DNA from: an uncultured Bradyrhizobium sp.
GTDB taxonomy: Bacteria > Pseudomonadota > Alphaproteobacteria > Rhizobiales > Xanthobacteraceae
Direction: 5' to 3'
Assembly: GCF_936943645.1 (NCBI RefSeq)
Contig: NZ_CAKZJO010000106.1
Span: 38,079 to 102,078 of the forward strand
DNA length: 64,000 nt
Position numbers and translations under genes: made by a program. Every line of letters starts with the position of its first letter. The first letter of the stretch is position 1. Below the pieces are notes generated by a model. The model made no database searches. It was not told the DNA's origin and was given only the letters and a program-made list of their open reading frames with translations. Shown here piece by piece: positions 48,497 to 56,369 of the stretch.

Positions 48497-49212
48497 CACC
48501 TCGCCGCCTTCGCCTTGGCGACGTCGGCATCCTGCAGGAAGTCAATCATGCGCTGCACGGGGCTGACCTCGTCGATATGGTCGAGCATGTCGCGATAGCC
48601 TTCCTGCGCCTTGGGCGGCAGCTTGTGCGCGATGCCCTGATGGCAATCGATGCAAGTCTTGCCTTGCGCGAACGCGGTCTGGTGCAGCTTGGACGCGCGC
48701 GGCTCCTGCACCGCATATTCCATGTGGTCGAACTTGTGGCAGTTGCGGCACTCGCGCGAATCCGTCGTCTTCATGCCGCGCCACACGCTCTTGGCGAGAT
48801 CGATGCGGTGCGCGTTGAACTTCTCGGGCGTGCCGATGGTGCCGAGGATCTTGTGCAGCACCTCATTCGAGGCCTGGATCTTGCGGACCACCTTGTGGCT
48901 CCACTCCTTCGGCACGTGGCAATCCGGGCAACTGGCGCGGACGCCGGTGCGGTTCGAATAGTGCACTGTGTTGCGGTATTCGAGATAGACGTTTTCCTTC
49001 ATCTCGTGACAGGAGATGCAGAACTGCTCGTTGTTCGTCATCTCCATCGCCCAGTTGAAGCCGCCCCAGAACAGGACGCCGGCGACGAATCCGACGACGA
49101 CGATCAGTCCCCAGGCATAGCGCGCGGTCGGCGAGAAGAACCACCGCCACAGCCGCTTCAGGAGGCCCGGCCGCGCGGCGGCGACGGCGGCAGAAGTGCT
49201 GGTGTCCTGCAT
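48496..49212 (-). CDS. napC: Tetrahaem c-type cytochrome NapC
   Basis: A 238-residue membrane-anchored quinol dehydrogenase that passes electrons to the periplasmic nitrate reductase. One N-terminal helix (AWGLIVVVGFVAGVLFWGGF) is followed by four haem motifs: CISCH, CPDCH, CRNCH and CIDCH. The NapC/NirT signature NEQFCISCHEMKENVYLEYR is present. The tail (EVSPVQRMIDFLQDADVAKA) is short. The gene is the last Nap structural gene and overlaps the DUF2478 gene. Confidence 0.96.
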   Translation of the reverse strand: MQDTSTSAAVAAARPGLLKRLWRWFFSPTARYAWGLIVVVGFVAGVLFWGGFNWAMEMTNNEQFCISCHEMKENVYLEYRNTVHYSNRTGVRASCPDCHVPKEWSHKVVRKIQASNEVLHKILGTIGTPEKFNAHRIDLAKSVWRGMKTTDSRECRNCHKFDHMEYAVQEPRASKLHQTAFAQGKTCIDCHQGIAHKLPPKAQEGYRDMLDHIDEVSPVQRMIDFLQDADVAKAKAAR

Positions 49213-49219
49213 GTCAGCC

Positions 49220-49687
49220 TCACTTCGCCTGCGTCGCGTTCTGGAAGATGTTGCCGACCAGCGGCTTCGCGTCGGCCTGCGGCACGTGGCATTGCTGGCA
49301 GAAATAGCGGGTGCCGGCGACCTTATCGAGCCGCACGCCCTGGCGGTCGACGTAATGCGTCTCCGAGATCTTCGGCGCGTTCACCCGCGTGTTGCCGGGC
49401 CAGTCGTGGCAGCCCATGCACGCGTTGTTTTCCGTGGTGATCTGGTAGCCGTCGACCTTGTGAGGGATCAGCGGCGGCTGCTGGCGATAGGCGCGTTCGA
49501 AGCCGCTCGCCGGCACCGACTGCTTGGTCACGTCGGGCGGCGCCGACATTTCGGTCAGCGGGGCTTCGCGCAGCGCCTTGGGCTGCTTGGCCTCCTGCGC
49601 GAGCGGCCCCGACACTGCGAACGGAATTGCAAGTGCGACGGTCACGGCCGCCGCCGCGATCAACGGAATCAGTCGAACAAACGTCAT
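49220..49687 (-). CDS. napB: Dihaem cytochrome c NapB
   Basis: A 155-residue periplasmic cytochrome, the small subunit of periplasmic nitrate reductase. The signal peptide MTFVRLIPLIAAAAVTVALA is followed by the haem motifs CMGCH (in NNACMGCHDWPGNTRV) and CQQCH (in YFCQQCHVPQADAKPL). The GYQITTENNACMGCHDWPG pattern is the NapB family mark. The stop is eight bases before the NapC start; its own start overlaps the NapH end (ATGA). Confidence 0.96.
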   Translation of the reverse strand: MTFVRLIPLIAAAAVTVALAIPFAVSGPLAQEAKQPKALREAPLTEMSAPPDVTKQSVPASGFERAYRQQPPLIPHKVDGYQITTENNACMGCHDWPGNTRVNAPKISETHYVDRQGVRLDKVAGTRYFCQQCHVPQADAKPLVGNIFQNATQAK

Positions 49688-50628
49688 GGGAGGTCCCTTT
49701 CAAGGACGGCCGGCTGGGAAGAGACGACGCGCGCCGCTGGCGATGGCGCGGTCATGGAGGGATCAGGACGCACCGCATTGCGGCCGCGCAGACCGAGATG
49801 AAAGACCTGCTTGGAGCAGACGTCGATACAGGCGCCGCAGACCGTGCAATCGCCCGCGGTGATGACCGGCGTGGCGCCGCTGCGCTCGCCCCTGAGTGCG
49901 GGGCTGATGACGTGCGGCTCGGGGCAGACGGCGAAGCAATCCATGCAGTCGTCGCAGGCGGCGCGGTTGTCGGCGGTGACGCGCAGCAGCGCGACCTTGC
50001 CGATCTGGCCGTAGAACGCGCCGACGGGGCAGAGATGGCCGCACCAGCCGTGCTTGGCGACGAGAAGGTCGAACACGAAGATCGCCGCCGTGCCGCCGGC
50101 CCCGAACCACAGGCCGAACACCAGCGCGCGATGCAGCGCCGTCACCGGGTTGATCAGCTCCCACGCGATCGACCCCGACAGCGCTGAGGCCGCGAGCACC
50201 GCGCCGACGAAATAGAGCCTGAGGTCGGGACGGATCTTGGCCGTGAAGGTGATGCCCAGCCGCCGCCTCAACCAGGCTGCCAGATCGGTCGCCGGATTGA
50301 TCGGGCAGACCCAGGAGCAATAGGTCCGGCCCCCGAACAGGAGATAGGCGGCGAGCACGATGGCCGCGCCGATCACCGAGAGGCCCTCGGGCCAATGGCG
50401 CGCCGCGAGCGACTGCAGGAAGACGAAGGGATCGGTGAGCGGCAGCGTGCCGAGCGTCATCGACGAGGCCAGCGTGCCCTTGGCGATCCAGACGCCCAGG
50501 AACGGTCCCGACAGGAACAGCGCGAGGAAGAACAGCTGGCTGGTCCGGCGCAGCACGAGAAACCGCGAGGCCGCCCAGAGCCCCTTCTGCGCGCGCGCTT
50601 CGACATAGGGCCTGACATTCGCCGTCAT
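49684..50628 (-). CDS. napH: Quinol dehydrogenase membrane component NapH
   Basis: A 314-residue membrane ferredoxin-type protein, partner of NapG in quinol oxidation. Several hydrophobic helices (SQLFFLALFLSGPFLGVWIA, SVIGAAIVLAAYLLFGG, YFVGAVLAASALSGSIAWEL, LWFGAGGTAAIFVFDLL) surround the motifs CSWVCP and CGHLCP. The C-terminal cytoplasmic part has two 4Fe-4S motifs (CDDCMDCFAVCPEP, CTVCGACIDVCSKQ). ATG 50628 overlaps the napG stop. The upstream frame extension has no start. Confidence 0.95.
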   Translation of the reverse strand: MTANVRPYVEARAQKGLWAASRFLVLRRTSQLFFLALFLSGPFLGVWIAKGTLASSMTLGTLPLTDPFVFLQSLAARHWPEGLSVIGAAIVLAAYLLFGGRTYCSWVCPINPATDLAAWLRRRLGITFTAKIRPDLRLYFVGAVLAASALSGSIAWELINPVTALHRALVFGLWFGAGGTAAIFVFDLLVAKHGWCGHLCPVGAFYGQIGKVALLRVTADNRAACDDCMDCFAVCPEPHVISPALRGERSGATPVITAGDCTVCGACIDVCSKQVFHLGLRGRNAVRPDPSMTAPSPAARVVSSQPAVLERDLP

Positions 50629-51389
50629 GGCGTGCCCCCCTCGGGTCTGCGCACCGGCAGCTTGAGCGGCGCATCGACGAGGGCTCCGCCCGCCTTGGTC
50701 TTCTCTTCCCAACCGCGCTTGTAGTGCTCGTCCTGCTTCAGCGCGGCGACCTCGATCGGCAGCACCTTGATCGCGGAATCGGTCAGCACGCAGGACTTCT
50801 CGCACTTGCCGCAGCCGGTGCAATACTCGGCATGAACGACGGGCTCGAAGATCGCGTGCTTGGTCGTGCGCGCGTTATGCGAGATCTCGAGCGTGATCGC
50901 CTTGTCGATGGCCGGGCACACCCGATAGCAGACGTCGCAGCGCAAGCCTTGCAGATTGAGGCAGGTCTCGCGGCTGGTGATCACCGCGACGCCCATCTTA
51001 GCCTTCGCGATGTCGGTCAGCGCATGCTGAAGCGCGCCGGTCGGGCACGCCTTGACGCAGGGAATGGTGTCGCACATCTCGCAAGGAACGTTGCGAGCGA
51101 CGTAGAACGGCGTTCCCACGGCGGGCCCGTCCGCCCAATCCGCAAGCCTCAATGTGTCGTAAGGACAGTCGCGAACGCAGAGACCGCAACGGACGCAGGC
51201 CGCCAGAAAGTCGTTCTCGGGCAACGCGCCCGGAGGCCGCAGCGTCTGCGCAGGTCTAGCCCGCGAGGACACGCCGAACGCAGTCAGCATCGTCGCGGCG
51301 ACGGCTGCGCCGCCGCCGAAACGCGTCATATCCTGCATCGCCTTGCGACGGCGCGGATCGCGCGGGATGCCTGAGCTCGAATCCGACAT
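50625..51389 (-). CDS. napG: Ferredoxin-type protein NapG
   Basis: A 254-residue periplasmic ferredoxin with four 4Fe-4S motifs: CVRCGLCVRDCP, CEMCDTIPCVKACP, CLNLQGLRCDVCYRVCP and CTGCGKCEKSCV. The N terminus (DPRRRKAMQDMTRFGGGAAVAA) contains a twin-arginine-like signal, so folded export is likely. NapGH form a second quinol-to-NapAB electron path besides NapC. The ATG at 51389 is about 20 bases after the napA stop. It overlaps napH by ATGA. Confidence 0.94.
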   Translation of the reverse strand: MSDSSSGIPRDPRRRKAMQDMTRFGGGAAVAATMLTAFGVSSRARPAQTLRPPGALPENDFLAACVRCGLCVRDCPYDTLRLADWADGPAVGTPFYVARNVPCEMCDTIPCVKACPTGALQHALTDIAKAKMGVAVITSRETCLNLQGLRCDVCYRVCPAIDKAITLEISHNARTTKHAIFEPVVHAEYCTGCGKCEKSCVLTDSAIKVLPIEVAALKQDEHYKRGWEEKTKAGGALVDAPLKLPVRRPEGGTP

Positions 51390-51407
51390 GGCTCGTCCAT
51401 CGAGGGT

Positions 51408-53957
51408 TTAGGCCGACGTCACGCGGCAGGCGCACTTCTTGAAGTCGGTCTCCTTCGAGATCGGACAGGTCGCGTCCAGCGTGAGCTGATTGGCGAGCTG
51501 GCTTTCGTCGAAGAAGGGGAAGTAGACGAGGCCGCGCGGCGGCTTGTTGCGTCCCTTGGTCTCGACCCGCGTCACCACTTCGCCGCGACGCGTCTGGATC
51601 TTGACCGGCTGTCCGCGCAGCAGCTTGCGCTCGGCCGCGTCATCCGGATGCATGAACAGCGTCGCGGCCGGCACGGCACGGTGCAGCTCGGGCACGCGGC
51701 GCGTCATCGAGCCGGAATGCCAGTGCTCCAGCACGCGGCCGGTGCACAGCCACAGATCGAACTCCTTGTCGGGCGTTTCGGCCGCCGGCTCGAACGGACA
51801 GAAGATGATGCGCGCCTTCTTGTCCGGCTTGCCGTAGAACGACACGCCCTCTCCCGGCTTGACGTAGGGATCGTAGCCTTCGCGGAAACGCCACAGCGTC
51901 TCCTTGTTGCTGACGACCGGCCAGCGCAGGCCGCGGGCCTGGTGATATTGCTCGAAATCCGCGAGGTCATGGCCGTGGCCGCGACCGAACTTGGCGTATT
52001 CCTCGAACAGGCCCTTCTGCACGTAGAAGCCGAACGCCGCGCTCTCGGAATTGTCAAAACCCTTCTGGCATTCGGTGACGGCGAACTTGTTCACCTCGCC
52101 GTTGCCATAGAGCACGTCGAACAGGGTCTTGCCGCGCATCTCGGGCTTCTTGGCGATCAGCTCCTCCGGCCAGACCTCCTCGATCTTGAAGTACTTGGAG
52201 AACTCCATCAGCTGCCAGAGATCCGAGCGCGCCTCGCCCGGCGCCTTCACCTGCTGGCGCCAGAACTGGGTGCGCCGCTCGGCATTGCCATAGGCGCCTT
52301 CCTTCTCCATCCACATCGCGGTCGGCAGGATGAGGTCCGCGGCCAGCGTCGTCACGGTCGGATAGGGATCGGAGACGACGACGAAGGCGGCCGGGTTGCG
52401 ATAGCCGGGATAGCCCTCCTCGTTCATGTTCGGGGCCGTCTGCATGTTGTTGTTGCACTGGACCCAGTAGGCGTTCAGCTTGCCGTCCTTCAGCATCCGG
52501 TTCTGCAGCACGGCGTGGTAGCCGATGTTGCCGGGAATCGTGCCTTCGGGCAGCTGCCACACCTTCTCGGCGGTCTCGCGATGCTTCGGGTTGGTGACGA
52601 GCAGATCGGCCGGCAAACGATGCGCGAAAGTGCCGACCTCGCGCGCCGTGCCGCAGGCTGAAGGCTGGCCGGTCAGCGAGAACGGGCCGTTGCCGGGCTC
52701 GGAGATCTTACCCACCAGCAAATGCACGTTGTAGATCATGTTGTTGACCCACGTGCCGCGCGCGTGCTGATTGAAGCCCATCGTCCAGTAGGAGACGACC
52801 TTCTTCTTCGGGTCGGCGTAGAGCTTTGCGAGCCGCTCGAGATTCTCCTTCGGCACGCCCGACATCTTGTGGGCGTAGTCGAGCGTATAGGGCTCGAGCA
52901 GCCTCTTGTATTCCTCGAAGCCGATCTTGTCCTTGAAGCCGGCCGGATCGAGCGCGCCGTCCTTGCCGGCCTTGTGCGAGGCGTTGACCGCCTTGATTTC
53001 GAGGGCGTGGGTCGGGCGCAATCCGTAGCCGATGTCGGTCACCGTCGAGGCGAACTCGACGTGCTTCTCGACGAAGTCCTTGTTCACCGCGCCCGAATTG
53101 ACGATGTAGTTCTGGATGTAATTGAGGATGGCGAGGTCGCTCTGCGGCACGAACACCATCGGGTTGTCGGCGAGCTCGAACGAGCGGTGCTCGAAGGTGG
53201 AGAGCACGTGGACCTCGCAGCCCTCATGCGTCAGCCGGCGATCGGTCAGGCGCGACCACAGGATCGGATGCATCTCCGCCATGTTCGAGCCCCAGAGCAC
53301 GAACGCATCGGCGTGCTCGAGGTCGTCATAGCAGCCCATCGGCTCGTCGATGCCGAAGGTGCGCATGAAGCCGGTAACGGCTGAGGCCATGCAATGGCGC
53401 GCATTCGGGTCGAGGTTGTTGGAGCGGAAGCCGGCCTTGTAGAGCTTGGCGGCGGCGTAGCCTTCCCAGATCGTCCACTGGCCGGAGCCGAACATGCCGA
53501 CGGTCGACGGCCCGCCCGCCTTCAGTGCCGTCTTCCATTTCTCGGCCATGAGCGTGAAGGCTGCGTCCCACGAGATCGGCGTGAAGTCGCCGTTCTTGTC
53601 GAACTTGCCGTTCTTCATGCGCAGCATCGGCTGGGTCAGCCGGTCCTCGCCGTACATGATCTTGGACAGGAAGTAGCCCTTGATGCAGTTGAGGCCGCGG
53701 TTGACCGGCGCGTCGGGATCGCCCTGCGTCGCCACGACCTTGCCGTTCTTGGTGCCGACGATCACGCCGCAGCCGGTGCCGCAGAAGCGGCACACGCCCT
53801 TGTCCCAGCGGATGCCGTCGGTCTTGCCCGGCTGTGCGCTCACAGCTTCCGGCAGCGTCACGCCGATGGTCGAGGCGGCAGCAACCGCTGCGGCCGCCTT
53901 CAACGCATCGCGGCGGGTCGCCGCGGCTTCATTCCCGTTTGTCGATTTCGTCACCAT
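51408..53957 (-). CDS. napA: Periplasmic nitrate reductase catalytic subunit NapA
   Basis: An 849-residue Mo-bis-MGD reductase that reduces nitrate to nitrite in the periplasm. A Tat signal (AATRRDALKAAAAVAAASTI, Arg15-Arg16) precedes the 4Fe-4S ligands Cys56, Cys59, Cys63 and Cys91 (VCRFCGTGCG, NCIKGYFLSK). The molybdenum-binding Cys189 is in DPNARHCMASAVTGFMRTFG. The MGD-binding domains include VLWGSNMAEMHPILWSRLTD and CTGRVLEHWHSGSMTRRVPE. ATG 53957 is the family start. It is the third gene of the operon. Confidence 0.97.
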   Translation of the reverse strand: MVTKSTNGNEAAATRRDALKAAAAVAAASTIGVTLPEAVSAQPGKTDGIRWDKGVCRFCGTGCGVIVGTKNGKVVATQGDPDAPVNRGLNCIKGYFLSKIMYGEDRLTQPMLRMKNGKFDKNGDFTPISWDAAFTLMAEKWKTALKAGGPSTVGMFGSGQWTIWEGYAAAKLYKAGFRSNNLDPNARHCMASAVTGFMRTFGIDEPMGCYDDLEHADAFVLWGSNMAEMHPILWSRLTDRRLTHEGCEVHVLSTFEHRSFELADNPMVFVPQSDLAILNYIQNYIVNSGAVNKDFVEKHVEFASTVTDIGYGLRPTHALEIKAVNASHKAGKDGALDPAGFKDKIGFEEYKRLLEPYTLDYAHKMSGVPKENLERLAKLYADPKKKVVSYWTMGFNQHARGTWVNNMIYNVHLLVGKISEPGNGPFSLTGQPSACGTAREVGTFAHRLPADLLVTNPKHRETAEKVWQLPEGTIPGNIGYHAVLQNRMLKDGKLNAYWVQCNNNMQTAPNMNEEGYPGYRNPAAFVVVSDPYPTVTTLAADLILPTAMWMEKEGAYGNAERRTQFWRQQVKAPGEARSDLWQLMEFSKYFKIEEVWPEELIAKKPEMRGKTLFDVLYGNGEVNKFAVTECQKGFDNSESAAFGFYVQKGLFEEYAKFGRGHGHDLADFEQYHQARGLRWPVVSNKETLWRFREGYDPYVKPGEGVSFYGKPDKKARIIFCPFEPAAETPDKEFDLWLCTGRVLEHWHSGSMTRRVPELHRAVPAATLFMHPDDAAERKLLRGQPVKIQTRRGEVVTRVETKGRNKPPRGLVYFPFFDESQLANQLTLDATCPISKETDFKKCACRVTSA

Positions 53958-53983
53958 CGTCGGTCTCTCCGGCTCAACGGATC

Positions 53984-54319
53984 TCAAATTGCGGAAGCGC
54001 GCGCATGCGCGCCGGAATTCTGGCAGGCGCCGCCGCAGCACGCGGCGGGCCCGGTCTCGACGGCGCCCTCGTCGTCGGACGTATCGAAGGCGTGAAAGAT
54101 CAGCGAGGCGCTGACGACACCGGGCAGGCGATGCATGGCGGCGATCTGGTCGATCGCGAGCGAGGCCGACGTGTCGATCACGGTCAGCGCAAGCCGGTTG
54201 TCGCCGGATGAGGCCTCCAGCTCGACGCCGGGCAGCGCCAGGATCCGGTCCGTCAGATCGCGCGCGGAGTCCGGCGCAAGATAGACGGCAACGCCGCAGA
54301 TGTTGGTGGTTTCAGCCAT
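53984..54319 (-). CDS. napD: NapA chaperone NapD with cysteine-rich tail
   Basis: A 111-residue NapD: binds and proof-reads the NapA signal peptide before Tat export. The family core is NICGVAVYLAPDSARDLTDR, LALPGVELEASSGDNRLALT, VIDTSASLAIDQIAAMHRLP and VVSASLIFHAFDTSDDEGAV. The tail adds ETGPAACCGGACQNSGAHA, with three cysteines, which is longer than the usual NapD. The start ATG 54319 overlaps napF's end by eight bases, so the order napF-napD-napA is coupled. Confidence 0.9.
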   Translation of the reverse strand: MAETTNICGVAVYLAPDSARDLTDRILALPGVELEASSGDNRLALTVIDTSASLAIDQIAAMHRLPGVVSASLIFHAFDTSDDEGAVETGPAACCGGACQNSGAHARASAI

Positions 54320-54671
54320 TGTGCACGACCAGGTTTGCAAGTTCGGATACCAGCGCGATCCGGTCCCGCGGCGCGAGCGCGATGGCCTCGACCGGGCAGA
54401 CCGGGATGCAATCGCCGCAGCCGGTGCAGGCCGCAGCGTCGACCACCGCGCCCAGCTTCTCGCGCGACAGAATGCGGATGGCGGAATGCTCACAGGCTTC
54501 GACGCAACGGCGACAGACCACGCCATGTCGTTCCACGCAGGCACTCGCGCTGGAGACGGTCGCCACCTGTTCGGGACGCGTCGCGTCGACGCGCGGCGCA
54601 AGCGCGTCGCGGCCGGATGCGAAAGGCAGAACGGCAGAAAACAGTGAACGTCGTGACATTGGTCTCGGCAT
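54312..54671 (-). CDS. napF: Ferredoxin-type NapF, short form
   Basis: A 119-residue cytoplasmic ferredoxin thought to help load the NapA Fe-S cluster. It has two cysteine clusters: CVERHGVVCRRCVEACEHS and CTGCGDCIPVCPVEAI, so probably two 4Fe-4S centres, fewer than in the longer E. coli NapF. The start MPRPMSRRSLFSAVLPF is uncertain (ATG 54671 or 54659). First gene of napFDAGHBC; a FixK-type box lies 125 bp upstream. Confidence 0.85.
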   Translation of the reverse strand: MPRPMSRRSLFSAVLPFASGRDALAPRVDATRPEQVATVSSASACVERHGVVCRRCVEACEHSAIRILSREKLGAVVDAAACTGCGDCIPVCPVEAIALAPRDRIALVSELANLVVHNG

Positions 54672-55121
54672 ATCCGAATCCCCACGGGCAGACCCGTGTT
54701 CAGGAATTTTCCAGGAGAATGCGCCCCATCGGGCACACCTCGGTCGACGCCGTTGTCACCGCTGCGGACCATAGGTTCGTGCTGTCCAGATCGCATTGCG
54801 CTAGATCAAGCGGCGGTCCCGACAGGCGCAAGCAACGATTAACCTGCGTGCCGTTTGCCGCATGAAATTGCGCGAGCCGGGCCAGGCGTTTACTTCGCCT
54901 TCACCCCCGCTGTGATGAGGCGGATTCGCAAGCCGGGAAGCGGGCCATGGCAAGCCGACGACCGCGTGCAAGGGACGGCTCCACGGCAGCGGTTCAAGGA
55001 GGCCAGGACGGCCGCCGCCGCCTCGATTCTCGCTGCTGCATCCGGCTTGAAAGCGGGGGTCGAATGGTTACCTTGGAGGGAGGCGAATCGCCGGGCGTCG
55101 CCCCCCCCCCTCAAGACAGAC
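54672..55121. other. Divergent promoter region, nap operon and RecD-like gene
   Basis: 450 bp with no gene: ORFs reach into it from both sides but show no family. It contains the FixK/FNR box (54796-54809) on the nap side and, on the other, a run of ten cytosines (55101-55110) just before the helicase ATG (55122). A GATTAACCTGCG stretch near 54839 shows no known match. Confidence 0.55.
54796..54809. promoter_or_regulatory. FixK/FNR-type box upstream of napF
   Basis: TTGCGCTAGATCAA fits the FixK2 consensus TTG(A/C)-N6-(T/G)CAA exactly and the FNR pattern TTGAT-N4-ATCAA nearly. It is 125-138 bp before the napF start. The nap genes of Bradyrhizobium are known to be induced under low oxygen through FixK2; that this box does so here is inferred. 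Confidence 0.75.
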
Positions 55122-56237
55122 ATGCCGACATTCACTCCGCATCAGGACGCCGCGCTCAAAGCCGTCGGCGACTGGCTCAAAGCAAAACCCGGCCGGAACG
55201 GCACGCCGCAGGTGTTCCGCCTGTTCGGCTTTGCCGGCACCGGCAAGACCACGCTGGCCCGGCACATCGCCGACGGCGTCGACGGCGACGTGAAGTTCGC
55301 CGCCTTCACCGGCAAGGCCGCGCTCGTCATGCGCAACAAGGGCTGCGACGAGGCCTCCACCATCCACTCGCTGATCTACCGCGCCCGCGAATCCGGCGAG
55401 GAGCAGCCGAGCTTCGAATTGTGGGACGACGCGCCGGCCTCGAAGGCCAAGCTGATCGTGATCGACGAATGCTCGATGGTCGACGCCGAACTGGGGCGCG
55501 ACCTGATGTCGTTCGACTGCCCGCTGCTGGTGCTGGGCGATCCCGCGCAGCTGCCGCCGATCCAGGGCGGCGGCTTCTTCACCAACACCACACCGGACGC
55601 GATGCTGACCGAGGTGCACCGCCAGGCGCAGGACGACCCGATCGTGCGGATGTCGATGGATGTGCGCGAAGGCCGCGAGCTCGACATCGGCCGCTACGGC
55701 GAGAGCGAGGTGGTCTCGCGCAAGGAGCTCGACCCCGACCGCGTCATGGGCGCCGACCAGGTTCTGGTCGGCCGCAACAACACGCGCCGCGCCTACAACA
55801 TGCGGGTGCGCCAGCGCCAGAACATCGAGGACGTCTTCCCGGTCGCCGGCGACAAGCTGGTGTGCCTGCGCAACAACCGCAAGAAGGGCCTGTTCAACGG
55901 CGGCCTGTGGCGCGTGAAGTCGCGCAACACCTCGCGCTCGAAGTCGCACATCCTCTCGATGCGGCTGTCACCTGACGAGGATTTCGGCCACAAGGTGACG
56001 AAGGTTTCCGTGCGTGCCGATTGCTTCGAGGGCGGCGTCGAGGCAATCGCCTGGGAGCAGCGCAAGCCCTATGACGAGTTCGACTACGGCTACGTGCTGA
56101 CCGTGCACAAGTCGCAGGGCTCGCAATGGGACGATGTCGTGCTGTTCGACGAGAGCTTTGCGTTCCAGGACTCGCGGGCCCGGTGGCTGTACACGGGGAT
56201 CACGCGGGCCGCAAAAAGGTTGAGTATTGTGGTTTAG
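55122..56237 (+). CDS. RecD-like ATP-dependent DNA helicase
   Basis: A 371-residue superfamily 1B helicase of the RecD/Dda type. Walker A is RLFGFAGTGKTTLARHI, motif Ia/Ib FAAFTGKAALVMRNKGC and Walker B LIVIDECSMVDAELG; LLVLGDPAQLPPIQGGGFF is motif III and YVLTVHKSQGSQWDDVVLFD motif V (UvrD_C_2). The C terminus is YTGITRAAKRLSIVV (motif VI). It unwinds 5'-3' by family, possibly in repair or recombination. ATG 55122 is preferred because it starts MPTFTPHQDAALKAVGDWLK; an upstream extension would pass through the poly-C tract. Confidence 0.9.
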   Translation: MPTFTPHQDAALKAVGDWLKAKPGRNGTPQVFRLFGFAGTGKTTLARHIADGVDGDVKFAAFTGKAALVMRNKGCDEASTIHSLIYRARESGEEQPSFELWDDAPASKAKLIVIDECSMVDAELGRDLMSFDCPLLVLGDPAQLPPIQGGGFFTNTTPDAMLTEVHRQAQDDPIVRMSMDVREGRELDIGRYGESEVVSRKELDPDRVMGADQVLVGRNNTRRAYNMRVRQRQNIEDVFPVAGDKLVCLRNNRKKGLFNGGLWRVKSRNTSRSKSHILSMRLSPDEDFGHKVTKVSVRADCFEGGVEAIAWEQRKPYDEFDYGYVLTVHKSQGSQWDDVVLFDESFAFQDSRARWLYTGITRAAKRLSIVV

Positions 56238-56248
56238 GATTCCGCTGC

Positions 56249-56340
56249 CGTAGGGTGGGCAAAGGCGCAAGGCGCCGTGCCCACGATCTCTCTCCATAAG
56301 CAATGAACGCGTGGGCACGCTTCGCTTTGCCCACCCTACG
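56249..56340. repeat. Inverted-repeat element CGTAGGGTGGGC
   Basis: CGTAGGGTGGGCAAAG at the left end and CTTTGCCCACCCTACG at the right end are perfect 16-bp inverted termini of a 92-bp element; inner CGTGCCCACG and CGTGGGCACG also pair. It lies between two convergent genes. This type is known from Bradyrhizobium genomes. Confidence 0.85.
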
Positions 56341-56369
56341 GCACCCCAGATGAGGCGCGAGTATTCCCC

